Of a DNA stretch of 64,000 nt, positions 1 through 11,980 are shown piece by piece (position 1 is the stretch's first letter; each line of letters begins with the position of its first letter). Source of the DNA: Callipepla californica brunnescens (taxonomy: Eukaryota > Chordata > Aves > Galliformes > Odontophoridae); the NCBI GenBank assembly GCA_023055505.1, contig JALIRH010000027.1:2244501-2308500 (forward strand), read 5' to 3'. The notes beneath the pieces were generated by a model. The model was not told the DNA's origin, ran no database searches, and saw only the letters and a program-made list of their open reading frames with translations. Both the position numbers and the translations under genes were made by a program.

Positions 1-1186
1 AATCCTCCATTCAAGCTGTGAAGCAGCAGGACTGTGGCACCAGTGTAAGCATTTTCACAGAGGTTTTTCATGTTCCCATCTGTACCACCACACCCTGGCT
101 CATACAGTAACCATGGTCTCATTTAACACACGCAGAAGGCAGTGAAAATTTTCCCATCGCATTGGAGAGCCCTACCAAAACATAACTCAGTACCCAATTT
201 TCATTCCTTTGCCTTTTTGCTAAGCATGATTTTACCTAAACCAAGCCTAAGCTCAGCAGGCCAGCTCTGCTCAGTACAACATCTAAGCACAGGCTTTAGT
301 CCCAGGATTCAAGAATGCACTTAAAAGCTTTGCTGATATCAGAACTGAGTGCCCGTTGGGTTCAGTTTTCATTCCCATTGGTAGAGCTGCTTTCAGGGAC
401 TGCTTGCTTCTCTTCACCGCTCGAGAAGTGCTGAATCTCTAGCCCTGTTGGCAACTACAGCAATCCCTCTCCACTCTGGGAATGCATCATTAATTGTGGA
501 ATTTGGATAGAGTGGATGTCCTTACAGTTTCCAGACTCTCACTGTTGAGAAAGTAGATCCCGTAAAAGGACTCTGTGGGACTATTTCCTGCTTAGAAAAT
601 AAAGAACACAAAAATCCAGGAATTCAGTCCACTGTGGACGTACTGAAGACTGAAGGTCAGGCTCTAACCTCAGCCACTCCACTGCCAGCCCAGAACACAC
701 GCTGAAAAGTTAATGGAATGACTTCAGACTTTCCCCAGCAGAGCTGAGCGCAGACACGGGCCCACACTGTCTGGAGATGGAGATATTCTGAGCCAGGCTC
801 TTTGCCCTCAGTCTTGGGAACATTTTCATAATGGAACATGATGTTTGCAGAAACTAGTCCAGAGGTGGCTTCTCCATCTGTAAATATGTCAAGAGCAAAT
901 TGGCAAGCTGACTTCTCCATCCCTGGAATGTGCAGGAAATAGCTGTAAGTATACTTACCCCTAAAAGAAATAGCTTCATTCCCATCACCAAAATGGTTTC
1001 TAACATGTCATGCTCACGGTAGCTTTGATAAAAGGCCGTAACATACTGTATGCCCCTTAAATGGCTTTTAAATCTCAGCCCGAGCGTTTCATTATGAGCT
1101 CATTAAAAGATGACTGCTCCCTCAGACTGCTGTGGTCACACGGCAGAACACGAGGTAATTGGAACTGCTTCCCCAATCCTGCATAA
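1..1186. other. Anonymous non-coding stretch
   Basis: I see no gene, RNA or recognisable repeat here. The open frames are 60-87 codons and show no domain, signal peptide or codon bias that would separate them from chance. Most likely intronic or intergenic DNA. Confidence 0.6.
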
Positions 1187-1199
1187 ATGTGTAATATAG

Positions 1200-1492
1200 C
1201 AGTCAACGTAAACGTTCGCTTTGCTTCCCGATGTTGCCATACAAATCAGCACAGCAGACTTGGCAGCAGTTCAGCCAGATCTGGCACAGGCTCCAAGCTC
1301 GTTCGTTTCACAGTTGTTAAGAAAAACAAATCTGTATCACGGACGCGCCTCGGAACGCTCGCATTTCTGTTTTGTTTTTGCACAAAACACGGGCCAGATT
1401 CTGCTCCGATTTACTTTTGTGCAAATCCAGAGGAATTCCACTGTCTTTGGTTCCTCCAGGTTCACACCGGTCTGTGTGTGACCGCAATGCAG
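1200..1492. other. Local CpG-dense patch
   Basis: About 16 CpG dinucleotides occur in roughly 290 bases, with a peak of six in about 33 bases near 1,339-1,371 and four in about 30 bases near 1,205-1,231. Flanking sequence and most of the window carry far fewer, as expected for methylated vertebrate DNA. GC content is only moderate, so this is not a classical CpG island. Two overlapping open frames (103 and 86 codons) cross it in different phases, but neither shows a recognisable domain. It could be a weak promoter or enhancer, a hypomethylated site, or a relic of a young GC-rich insertion. Confidence 0.5.
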
Positions 1493-1499
1493 CTCTAGA

Positions 1500-2655
1500 T
1501 CTGATGTAAGGGATGATTCAGTCAGGATGCATCCTTCACTATGTCATTAGCATCACAAACTCATTCACACAAAGCAGTTCACATCAGAAGTAATACAGGA
1601 AGCGAAATCAAAGCTGGTATGGACACTGGAATTGATACTGGTGAAGCTGGGCCTCTGTTTTTGCTAAAATTCTGGGTCAGAAACTTCACTTAACAGTGTT
1701 GTTTTAAAAGTTCAGACTGCAGGCAGCAATCCAGCATGCATTAAGACAAGCAAGAAAGAACATAATCTGTTTTATACCTAATTTACATCCACAAGGGAAA
1801 AGAGGTTTTTTTCCCCCCCCAAAAAAATATTACTAGCTATCTGTGAAAAACTATCACTGTCTGAAATTTGGATTTGTTTTGTAAGGGGAGAGATGCTGTG
1901 CACTCAGCATCACACTGTGCCCTCCCTGCAGGGTGGGGGCTGTGGGTTCGCTCCCACCATGGGATGCCAGCACAGCCCAACCTGAGCCTCTAACAGGGCA
2001 CCTTCAACAGCAACCCCAAACCTCCAAGCTCGACCTGCAGGATTTGCATCGCTGAGGCTTTCAGGCACACAGCAGGGGTGGAACGAGAGCTCAGCTGAAA
2101 TGCGAGGGGCTTAAGAGAGAGGTATCTGAAGCATGTGTGCTGTAACAAAAGGAGTAGCACAACTGGAACCCCTGTCCCTTCGGCATGACAATGTACCAGA
2201 TGCGTTTGTGCAGAATACAAGTAATATTTGTCACTAAGTATTCCTAAATACTCAATAATTTGGATACATATCATAACCTTGAAATGAAGCGACACCAGAA
2301 GCATAAAATAGCAATTGCCAAAATTGGGGTGTTTTCTGCTCAGGAATTACAGGAAAGAGAAGGAACAGGTCACGCTCTTACTCTACCTAGGGCTTGGATG
2401 GGAAAGGATCAGAGACCTTCCTCCTGCTCCCACCACATTCTGTTATCTCTATTCTAGCTCAGCCAAGCCTCACAATGATTACTGAGGCACTTTGGCCACC
2501 TCCCGTTCTGCTGAAGGTGCCTTCAGAGCCTTTCTGCTCTGTACAGATTGCCCTCAGCTCCCAGCTTACATTAACCCATGGACAGCTCATAAACACTTGT
2601 TCCCTGGCCAGAAATGGGGTTCAAGCTGATTCAAACCCATTTAAATTAATGAGTT
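1500..2655. other. Anonymous non-coding stretch
   Basis: No gene recognised. Apart from the T7-C8-A7 tract listed separately, it holds a short GC-richer segment near 1,915-1,960. That segment contains a GGGTTCGCTCCCACC-like string resembling a Pol III B box, but no tRNA fold could be drawn around it. Confidence 0.5.
1806..1827. repeat. T7-C8-A7 homopolymer hairpin
   Basis: Seven T, eight C and seven A follow one another directly. The T and A runs are perfectly complementary, so a 7-bp stem with a C8 loop could form. It is simple low-complexity sequence with no sign of function beyond its structure. Confidence 0.85.
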
Positions 2656-2659
2656 TTTT

Positions 2660-2913
2660 TTTTTCCCCATTGACTTCAAGGAGCCCTGAATTAAGGCCCT
2701 GTGTGTGGACAAAAAGGCTTAGGGGAGTTTTTGTAAAAGGAGAGTTTTATCCTGTTGATCTTGGCCTCTCTCTTCAGCCTGCTGTGAACTGTCCGCCTTA
2801 TTTTAATGCTGTATTCTTATCCTGTTCGAGTGCAAAACTCCCGTTGAAATCCAGGATGGTCTTGCCAAGTTGTTATTAATTACCGTGGTTCGCGAGGCTC
2901 AATCCTGCAAACT
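2660..2913. repeat. Ancient palindromic amniote repeat relics
   Basis: The segment CCCCATTGACTTCAAGGAGC (2,665-2,684), the segment GCAAAACTCCCGTTGAAAT (2,832-2,850) and a CTCAATCCTGCAA string near 2,898-2,910 resemble the 'CCATTGACTTCAATGGGAG...GCAAAACTCCC' core. I know that core as a widespread old palindromic repeat in turtles, crocodilians and, more decayed, birds. I cannot name the family with certainty. The 161-codon open frame at 2,394-2,879 runs through this segment, which argues that the frame is not a gene. Confidence 0.45.
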
Positions 2914-5832
2914 GATCTGCATGAGCTCACAGGTTTCTCTTCAAGGATCTCCTTTCAGGATTTGGGCTCTAGGTCTACAAAAGCAAGGCCCAGAGGGAAA
3001 ATGAGATTGGCAGAGCATTGCTCTCAGGTCTGCCTGCCCTACCAGTGCTACTGCAACTTCACAGAGCTCGCAAGCCCAGAGCTGCTGGGTATTAATGGAA
3101 GGGCAGGAGGTTAGCAGAGACACAGGCACGAGGAGCCTTGCCTCGAAGCTTTTCAGTCCAAAACAACCAACCTTTGGCTGGTCAGAGTTCATTTAAGTAG
3201 AATTCAGCTGTGCTGGAGGAGAGCACAGCTCAGGTGCAGCTCTGGAACAAAGTGAGGCAGCTGCAGGGCTGAAGTGCAAGGGGAGGACAACTTGATTTTA
3301 CTTTTGGGGCTGCAGCACAAGATACCTCTCATCCTAACAAACAGCAAGATGTTGCACAGGATGCATATCAAAGTGTTGATATGTGGGCATTTAACTGTGT
3401 CTCCTCTACTAGGAAATCCTGCTTTGATTAAAATAGGGCTCTGGATTAGTCTGCCCTGCCTTTATTACTGAACTTAGTACTGCCAGTGCCAGGATCACAT
3501 TAAAAGCAGGCTTAGGATACACTTGTGTTTATTTTAGCTGAATGATGAAAAAAGATGGAAAATGCTGTTTTCCAGTGGAAACAGAAAAACCTCAACTAGT
3601 TATTAGAAAAAATTATGAGCCCTTCAATTAGACCACAGGCACTTTACGAGGCAAGCAGGTCAGGATGTTCTTCACTCCTTGACTCTGAAAGGTTAAAATA
3701 ATCGTGTCCGTATCTGCATAGAATTATGCAGGATGAGTTCAGATCTCAATAATCTAGCTAGTCAGATGCATGTAAAAATAAATAAGACCCTAAAAAAGAA
3801 TGACATCAGCCATAACTACTTATTCTGCTCCAGATTTGGCAGGTAAAAAATCAGCAAGAAACCAACTGCATTATGCTGACTGGGCTCCGCGCCTATTTCC
3901 CATCATGCAGGGAGCCATGCCAAATCCCTGACACAATAGCAATTTTTGCTCAGTGCCAAGTATTCTCAGCCTGGCAGTGTGAATGCACAGCCGTCTCCTG
4001 AGGTCATGGAACTGTTATGGCATCCCAACTGCAACGAGCATCACTGATTTAGGAGGTGAAATGGTTGTTGCATATGAGACCACTTCCACTCAGCCAAGCT
4101 GCTAGAAGGTGTGTTATAGAGACACCAAACCAGGGCATCCTTAGCGAAGCTATGGCACGTGCCAAGCAACAGCAGCTCATGGAGCTGCAGCCTCCAGACA
4201 GCCTGGATAACAACTGGGTCAGGAGAGCTGCTAACCACCCCAGTATCAGGTATCTGTGCAAGCTGACACAGCAACTGCCAGTCACATTAGGTGACAAGTG
4301 GCTTCTATTTAGACATGATCCACTCAGTCAGTGCAGAGGTAACAAAGGCACTTTACTGCACTGCATCCTTCCATAGGGATAGGGACATCTGACAATAGCA
4401 CAGCAGAGAGCTTAGCTGCTAGAGTGCAATGCACTGCAGACACAGACAGTTCTTCCTTCACTTACAGCTGATCATCGTGTCCTCCATAACAAACACTGAA
4501 CAGAATTATGCTGGCTTAATAATACATTCCTATGGAGATGGACACGCTAAAAAGATGTAATTAGACCTTTGTCAGCCACTAAGCAGCACGCCTGGCACAT
4601 GTTTGGTCTGTATGGTAGAGCCTTGTTTTCACACTAGAGGGTCAAAGCAATACACTGAACCTGCCCAGCTGATAAGGTGCCAAGCCCTTCATGAGTAACT
4701 CAGGAAAGTCAAAGTGCCCTTAAAGCTCACATGGACTTGAGTTATGAATGTGCTGGAGTACTCAGAAAGGCAAAACACAACACTGCTGAGTACCTGTACA
4801 GAGGAAGCATGTAGGCACACACTGCTAGTAGTAACTCTACAGGTACTTTCACCACAAATCGTGGGACATCCTTGGCTGTGATGAGTTCAGCTCATGCAAA
4901 AGCCATGTGCCTCCTCCTGTCAGGCTCCCCATTCTCCTCCTGCTGTCCTTGTGTCTTCCACTGTAACACACCATGACAAAACGTGGGAGCAGCCTATGGC
5001 ATCTCAAAGTACTTCCAACAGGCCATACAGCCAGCAGCACAAAGCACCCCGACCCAGACCCCTCTGAAGGGCAGTATCTGGACAGAGAGGACTCAGGCTC
5101 TTCCCTCTGCATCCTGGCCTTGGTTTCTGAAATCTCACAGCCCTAACAGCCAAGATGGCAAGAAATATCCCCATCCCTTTCCCTTGCTAAGTGATCCAAC
5201 CTATGTTCCGTGATCAGAAAGGAGATGAAAGACGCATAACGCTGTAAGAACTGATTGATGCAGCTGTAGCTGGCTTATGCACAGGACTCACCACGGTTCT
5301 TTCCAAAGATTAAGCAACAGTACTGTGCTTCATGCCAAGACCATCTCATGGAGGCACTCCAGGGTGCAAAGCCATCTCTCACCTGAGCAGACATGGGCAC
5401 AGCAGGAGTCTGGCTCACACACAGAGACCAGCAGCACCCCACACACCGGTGGGAGCAACAGAGGCAGCCACGTCACGGATACCTGGTGCTCACAGGACAG
5501 AGTTCCCACCACCGCCCGCTGCTCCTCTCCTGCTCAGCCAAATCAGGTGGGAAAGGATTCCCAGGGCCAGGAGAGCCCTAGGCGGGCGGCAGGCAGCTGG
5601 GAAGACCACGCTGCAGCTTTCCTAAGGGCTCTGTGATCTCACACTTGCAAGGCTTCTAAAGACTTTTTCTTCCCACCGCGCATTTGCAATTCATTGAGTG
5701 GTTTCTACAAGTCTGAAAGGGAACAAGCAGACACATTTCCAACATACAGAGAGCCGGGGTGGAAAAACTGCAAGAACTTCCCTAGGAGCCGAGCAGCAGC
5801 AGGACAGCTGCACATCTCCAGGGCACCCCAGA
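2914..5832. other. Anonymous non-coding stretch
   Basis: No gene or clear repeat seen. The longest open frame (5,277-5,636, 119 codons) is Ser/His/Thr-rich and is matched by comparable frames in two other phases, as expected from stop-poor GC-richer DNA rather than selection. The segment around 5,450-5,600 is slightly GC-richer than its surroundings. Confidence 0.5.
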
Positions 5833-5900
5833 CACCTTGTGTCCTCGGGTACATCACTTCTCTTCCCCAGTTTCCCTCTCCTTAAATCAGTGATAAAAAC
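5833..5900 (+). repeat. MIR/CORE-SINE-like relic
   Basis: The order 'cctcgggtacatcacttct' then 'ccccagtttccctctcc' then 'taaatcagtgataaaa' follows the internal part of MIR-type SINEs: 'ccttgggcaagtcact', 'cctcagtttcc', 'tctgtaaaatggggataa'. The copy is short and diverged. A chance match is possible, but the order of three blocks supports the call. Confidence 0.5.
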
Positions 5901-6317
5901 GGACGAATACCAAAAAGATTAAAATACAACAGCAAAGATTCTCTGTGAGCATGCAAAATCTGCAAATAAAACAGCATTTGTAGGGGAGGAGAAACCACGG
6001 GCGGGGCTGTGAGCATCCAGGTTTTGAGCTCTCCCTGCAGCAATCTCCTCCCCCTGGAGCTTCCTGGATAAGGGCTGTTCTGATACACACACTGCTTCTG
6101 TAATGTGAATTTTGCCCTGTAGTATTATTTCTAATTTACTAACACTAGACAGAAAGCCATCTGCAAGTTCACAAGCTCTCACGCAAACGACAAATTCCAA
6201 ACACTGTGCAGTATTTAGAAAATTGCTCTGAAAAATCTGGTTTCGTACCACCTTTGGTTGCTAAATAAACTTGTCTGGAGATTAACCACAGCCCACACAA
6301 AAATAGTTACAAAACAC

Positions 6318-6350
6318 TTTTATGAGTAGAAACAGTTTTATGAGTAGAAA
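6318..6350. repeat. Two-copy direct repeat, 18-bp period
   Basis: TTTTATGAGTAGAAA occurs exactly at 6,318-6,332 and again at 6,336-6,350, separated by CAG. This is a small, probably recent, slippage duplication. Confidence 0.9.
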
Positions 6351-6377
6351 TGGGCGTTGGTAAAGAAGTCTGGTTGT

Positions 6378-6403
6378 GTTTTTTGTTTTTGTTTTTGTTT
6401 TTT
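6378..6403. repeat. (GTTTTT)n low-complexity tract
   Basis: Four G-plus-T5/T6 units follow each other. Simple repeat, no other feature. Confidence 0.9.
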
Positions 6404-9400
6404 AACTGAAGTTGAAATGTAAAAAGAAATACAATATGAGCTCTGTAAGCAGATTCTTCATGGTAAACAAATATGCAGAGATTTGGAGAATGCTAAGTGA
6501 TCATTTTTAGAGCATTTATTTTTGGCAGGGTAAACACTTACAGACCCCAAGCAACTTCTCTGCGTGTACAGCGTCTCCAACTGTGAAAACAAAACAAATA
6601 GCTGAGTCTCATTCGTTGCAATCAGGATTTTTTTCTGTCTGGAGTAAAGTTTGGAGTAGCTTAGAAATTCATTGTTGGAGCAGCAGTCTCCAGTGGTAAA
6701 CATCCTACAGCATGTATATAATACAGAAACTATTCTTGTACTTCAAAGTCTTCCCTCTTCATTTGGGAACGTGGAGGACACAAACAACCTTTTTTCCCGT
6801 TCTAGGGAACGGTGGCTTCCTTGCTTCCTTGACCGAGCAGAAATCCCTCATTGTACTGCTCCAGACTCTACACACTCGCGCAGAAAAATTAGACACAAAC
6901 ATCAGACTGCAAATTGCACTTGAGAAAAATAACTCTCTTGAGAAATAGGATATAATGGGAGGACTGTACAGTCTAGGAGCCTTAATATTTCTCCACCTGT
7001 CTGGGCAAAGGCTTTTTTTTTTCATACAGGAACTCACTGTTGACTCTTCAGGATTGAATATCCTGCTGATGAGGAAATCTGGGACACGAAGGGCAGATGC
7101 TCAGCTGGTATGGAGGACCCCAGCCCTGCCAGCCCCCACCTGCCTTTCTGCCCTCATCGCCACGGAGGAACGCAAAGCACAGGAGCAGAGCTGAGAAACG
7201 CACCATCTTTATTTTGAGCAACCTAATGGAAGTCTGGCTGCTCACCACTCCTGAAAACATCCATCCAACCTGTCCCACACTGCGCGTCCAGGGAGCGAGC
7301 AGCCAACATTAGTCAACGATCTGGGAAATGTCAGCTTGCCAAGGTCACGTAAGTCTGTGGCAGGAGAAGGAACAGTAACAGCAATCTGGCTCTTCTCCTG
7401 TTTCTCAGCCACAAACCTTCTTCCTCCCCTAACAATTACATATGTGGGTTTCCTTAACAGTTTCTTTTTACATTCCTGTTTAAACAGCACGGGGGAAAAG
7501 GAAGAGGAGACTTGATGTGGAAAATTAGTTTTGGAAATGCTGAGTGCTGTGGATTTGCCAGCTCCTGCTCCTCCAGTCAATTCATTTCAGACACTCGCAG
7601 CTCCCACCGAAACACTATTTTTAGGTTGCATGTCAGATTTCACAACCGAGACTGACAGGATTTTTCTGAAGGCTTTTCCCTGAGAATTAAAAAGGGAAAA
7701 CAATGTGGAAATTCTGCTTCACGCTGCTGGTGCTCCACCAAAGCTCAAAAGACCCCAGCCTGGCAGAAACAGCTTGCTCAGCACGTACCAGGAGATCACC
7801 AGCACAGGGGAGATGTGCAGGCCTCTTACATCTAATGAAGCTACACAGAGCTTGAAAACGTGCCAGAGATGCTCTGCAGCAAAGCAAGGTGCAGTCATGG
7901 AGTGTGTCTGTAGAAAGCACAGTTCCTAAATAAAGCCATCCCCTAGGGCACCTGGGCTTCACCACTGCATTGGTGCACTGCTCAGTGGGACCCACTGAGC
8001 TGCAGTGTTGTTCCTTGGTAGGGGAAGGCCAGAAACACAGAGTGGCACCTTTTGGTACAGTCAGCAAAGCCTCCAGCAGTGACAGCAGTCCCAGTGATGT
8101 TACTTGTGAAGTGCTCGTCACGCTGTTGGACATCCGTATTATGAAATCATTGTTCCTACGCACTTATTTCCTGACGCTAACGGGTGTTTAAGCCAGCTTC
8201 CAACTCTGCCTTGTCACCCCACAGAGTGAAACAGAAGCACTGTGGAGTTTTCTTTGTTGGTTGGCTGGTTGGCTTTTATTTTTTTAGGGGCAGACTCTGT
8301 GCTTACAATCCTTGCTAGGCTGTTCTGGCCAGCCCTCATGCACGCTGACAACCCTTGCTGACAGATGAGGGATGCACTGAAAGCACATCACCTGCACATA
8401 AAGCAATGGCTCAACCAAAAAAAAGCACTGCTGTAAAAGCCGTGCCACTGCAGCATCACGAGGCACTTTTATTTGATACCCACATGGATGTCTGAGGCTG
8501 CCTGACAATAAAGCACGATGCATTTCAAACGTTCTAGGGCCACTTCTGCATTAGAAGCTCTGGACAAGTCATCCAGCTACATTTTGCACATCAGTGTGCA
8601 CAGATATTCGATTACACAGAGAAAACGTAGAGTCACTGCATGAGCTGAGAGTGGTGAGTTCACACAGGTGGAACTGAGCACAGAATCGGTCTCCCAAGGG
8701 TTTTCTGGTGCTTCCTGAAGCTGACAAGATTAATTTAGCAATTTGGAAATCTGTTGCCAAGTCCAAGTCCCCAGAAGACTGCATAGCAATAGGAAGATTA
8801 AAAGCAGATGGCTCAGCAACCAAGGTTTTATAGTTACACTTTTAACAGACTGAAAATTCTTGGGCTTCATCTCAGCGTCTTCATTCTTCAGTTCAGAGTG
8901 TGTTAGTATCTTCTGAGCACCTCATAGGAAGCGAAGCCAAGCACGCATCATGCTAACATTATGACCTCAATTAAAATATATATACCTGTATGATGGGCTT
9001 AATAATACATTAAGGAAATGTTGATTCTAGCCCAACCAAAGCACTATGCAATTAGACCATCCCTACGTTGCATTGCTAATTTCCACAAGAGAACGCTGGA
9101 ATTTAAAATATGAAGAGAAAGAACATTTCAGGGAAGGGCTTCAGCAGCTGAGCTTGTTAAAGAAATCTTAATGCTGCTGAAGTTCACAAGAGCCTCCTCC
9201 ACTAAGGTGAGCTACCTGCAGCAGGCTGGGGGGGCTCTGGGGACCAGTCTTGGTCACATCACATCTCCCAGACAGCTCAGCTGCCACAGTGCCAAGGTCA
9301 CATACACAGAAAACCCCTTCCAGGGGTTTCTCCCTCTCCACTGTCTTAGAAAATACCTTCATAACACGAGCTCACAGTCACAGCTGACATTCTAGCCACC

Positions 9401-11569
9401 CGTGTAGGATCTGCACACCCACACAGAGCTGGCAGGGACACGACAGTCCTTTCCTCTAACACCGAGCAGCCTCAGGATTTGATTCCTAGAAGGCGTTTCA
9501 GCAAGCTCTCTCAAAGACACTCTGAGGGGACCAAGCAGCAACTACCTCTCCCTATGAATGCCAAAATGCAGATATGGATTAACAAATGCAAATGGCCATT
9601 CCTGCCCTGAGTACCCTGTGAGAGCAAGCACCACTTCTAAGAGTGGTTCACATTTGGGGGTTAGTTCCCACTCTCCCCTCTCCAAATGTGAAGGCAAAGT
9701 AAATTGCAATGACAATAAATAGCACCTGCAGAAACTGAGAAGGCCTGCTTTGAAAAACCAACCCCCAAAACTACATTTGGACACACAAATATAGCAGCCA
9801 AACCTCAACTTAAATCTTCCATATGAAGCGTAGGGAATCAAATAACCATCCAAAAGAGATGTCTGCAAAACAACTTGGCTCGTAACATTTTCATTTGGGT
9901 TAAATTAAAGTAATTGTAAATCTTCGGCGCACAGCACGAGAGCTTCGATCTATGTAACACTGTACGTATCCCATTAAGCTTTATACTACAAAAATGCTTT
10001 GAGAACCAGACCGAGTTGCCATTCCTTGGGAAAGTGAGTCTACACTAATAAGAAAACTGCAAGAGAGCAGAATAAGTACTGTGAGTATACCTCCTCCACT
10101 GCAGTTAACCAGAGCTAAAAGAGGCAAGGGAAAAGGAGGGGCAGAAGAAACATTCCTTGGAACGGAGTGGAAAAGCATCATTACACACTGATCTCATTGA
10201 GCAGTGTTAAGCCTCAGCTGTGCATGAATTAGAAGCCAGTGCCAAGCTGACTATCTCACATGTAAACATGGCTTATCTAATGATCCATTCTTAATTACTT
10301 CCAAGTTATGACTTCCTGGGTATCTCAAAGGTTTCAAGAAAGAAGATACCCAGCCTCCAAGTCCTCACACACGTATAGCTGAGCACCGCTTGCTGCAGCT
10401 GAACTCTGTGGGGTGCAAGAAACCTTAGCCATCATCTGCCAGGCTTTTCTCTAAATCTAGAGGATCAAGAAAAGCAAAGGAGGTGAAAATCACCTCCATT
10501 CATAACCCTGTTAAATCACTGCTCATCACCGCAGATCATATTTTGATAATGTGATGAGGAAAGCTCAATCCACATGTCAGATTGTGAACTTACAGCACTG
10601 CATATACACATTTGGCTGTGAAAGCCACGCTAACCTCTGCTGCTCCCCCCTTCCTTTTGGATCATCTCAACTCCACCATCCTGCCTTGCCAAGATATCTA
10701 CAGAATTTGTATGAGCAGAACACAGGCAGGAGCAGCGCGCTTGCAGATCCTGCCCTCACCCTCCAGTCTCAGGACAGTCCCACAGAGGGGAAATACAGGC
10801 GTTCTGGTGCACAAAGGGACCACTCAGCCTCTTCCCAAACACTGCACAGTTGTATCTGGCCCTGTAGGATGATTCCATAATGCAGATGCTACAGTAAAGG
10901 CACTATCTGCATCCTGGATCCTCTCCATCCTGAAAACCTGAGCTCTCTTCATCAGCACAGGGAGCTGTCATGGAGACAGAATACCTCTACCCTGCAAATA
11001 CACAAATTCCTGCAGGCCCACAACAGTGTGCTCTCCAGTGCAAGAGCAGCTGTAGTGAAACCCACTCATATTCCCTGTTTCACTCATGAATATCAGCCTG
11101 GGCTCTCCTGGAATCCCTCAATTCCAACTTTCCATCACATCACATCACGTAGGCACTCAGTCCTACTCATGCAGGGAAGCATGGGAGTCACTGATGTCTG
11201 GGTCTTACCAGAGCTCTCATTAGAGAGGCTCGGAATTAATTGCTCCATTTCTCCAATCCAGCAGTAAACAGAGTTTTAAAATCCCCACCCTACAGTTGTA
11301 CGGGCACCACGTGCCAACATAAGGGAGTGTTCAAAGAGTATTCAAGAAGGCACAGAAGGGGAAAGATTAATAATCAGCACAACTCTACTCACTAGTTCCT
11401 GTTGAAGAAGAGTTCAGAATAAGTTAAACCCCAACATATGAATTTATTTCCAGAGCTCTTTCTAAAACTGTCTCTTCATATTGGTGCCAATAAATCTAAC
11501 ATTCCAGCCATGCTTTTTCTAATAGATGCAAGCATAATTTCTTATTTCTAGTTGGCCAGATTCACAAGG

Positions 11570-11585
11570 AAAAAAAAAAAAAAAA
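11570..11585. repeat. Poly(A) tract, 16 A
   Basis: Uninterrupted run of A. Nothing upstream identifies it as the tail of a retroposon. Confidence 0.85.
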
Positions 11586-11840
11586 GGAAAGAATTAAGCA
11601 AAAGCAGCATCTAGTATTTATCAGTCTCCATCCTGCAGCCTTCTTTCTCATTACTCTTGCAGCTCTCACATTTAAAGGCAGCCAAGCTCTCCACACACAG
11701 CTTCCACAGATTGCTACCCCTCAGCACCCAACTGCAGCATTTAGCTGGGACCACAGCTGCAAATAGAAAACATCACACACTTCCCAAACAAGCACAGCAA
11801 TGATGGTGTGGATAATAATCTGCATCTCTGAAACAAGAGC

Positions 11841-11980
11841 TATCCAAGGATTTCAAAGTGCTTTCAGACATCCATAATTTCAGGTAATGAAGGTGATACT
11901 GGATCCTCACCTTGCAGATGAAGAGCTGATGTATTAAAACATTAAGGGGCTGAGGGGCACAAAGAGGTAAGGCCACAAAG
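11841..11980 (-). repeat. MIR/L3-type SINE or LINE relic, reverse orientation
   Basis: The blocks 'tccaaggatttcaaagtgctttcagaca', then 'gatcctcaccttgcagatgaag', then 'ggggctgaggggcacaaagaggtaaggccac' follow the order of the reverse complement of MIR-type elements: 'tcaaagcactttacaga', then 'cattttacagatgagg', then 'ctgaggcacagagaggt'. Three ordered blocks over 140 bases make this one of the better relics. The exact subfamily cannot be told by eye. Confidence 0.6.

Larger units (their letters stand above)
5901..11840. other. Anonymous non-coding stretch
   Basis: Six kilobases without a recognisable gene. The longest frame is on the minus strand at 7,687-8,163 (158 codons). It is Cys/Leu/Ser-rich with no known domain, and shorter frames overlap it on the opposite strand. 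Simple tracts and an 18-bp direct repeat inside it are listed separately. A cluster of AT-rich sequence near 8,940-9,070 holds no feature I can name. Confidence 0.55.

Noticed and set aside
1915..1965. Possible tRNA or tRNA-derived SINE (GGGTTCGCTCCCACC)
   Set aside because: No acceptor, D or anticodon arm could be drawn upstream.
2394..2879. 161-codon plus-strand open frame
   Set aside because: It runs through decayed ancient repeat halves (2,660-2,870) and has no recognisable domain.
7687..8163. 158-codon minus-strand open frame, Cys-rich
   Set aside because: No known motif, and open frames overlap it on the other strand; expected by chance in 64 kb.
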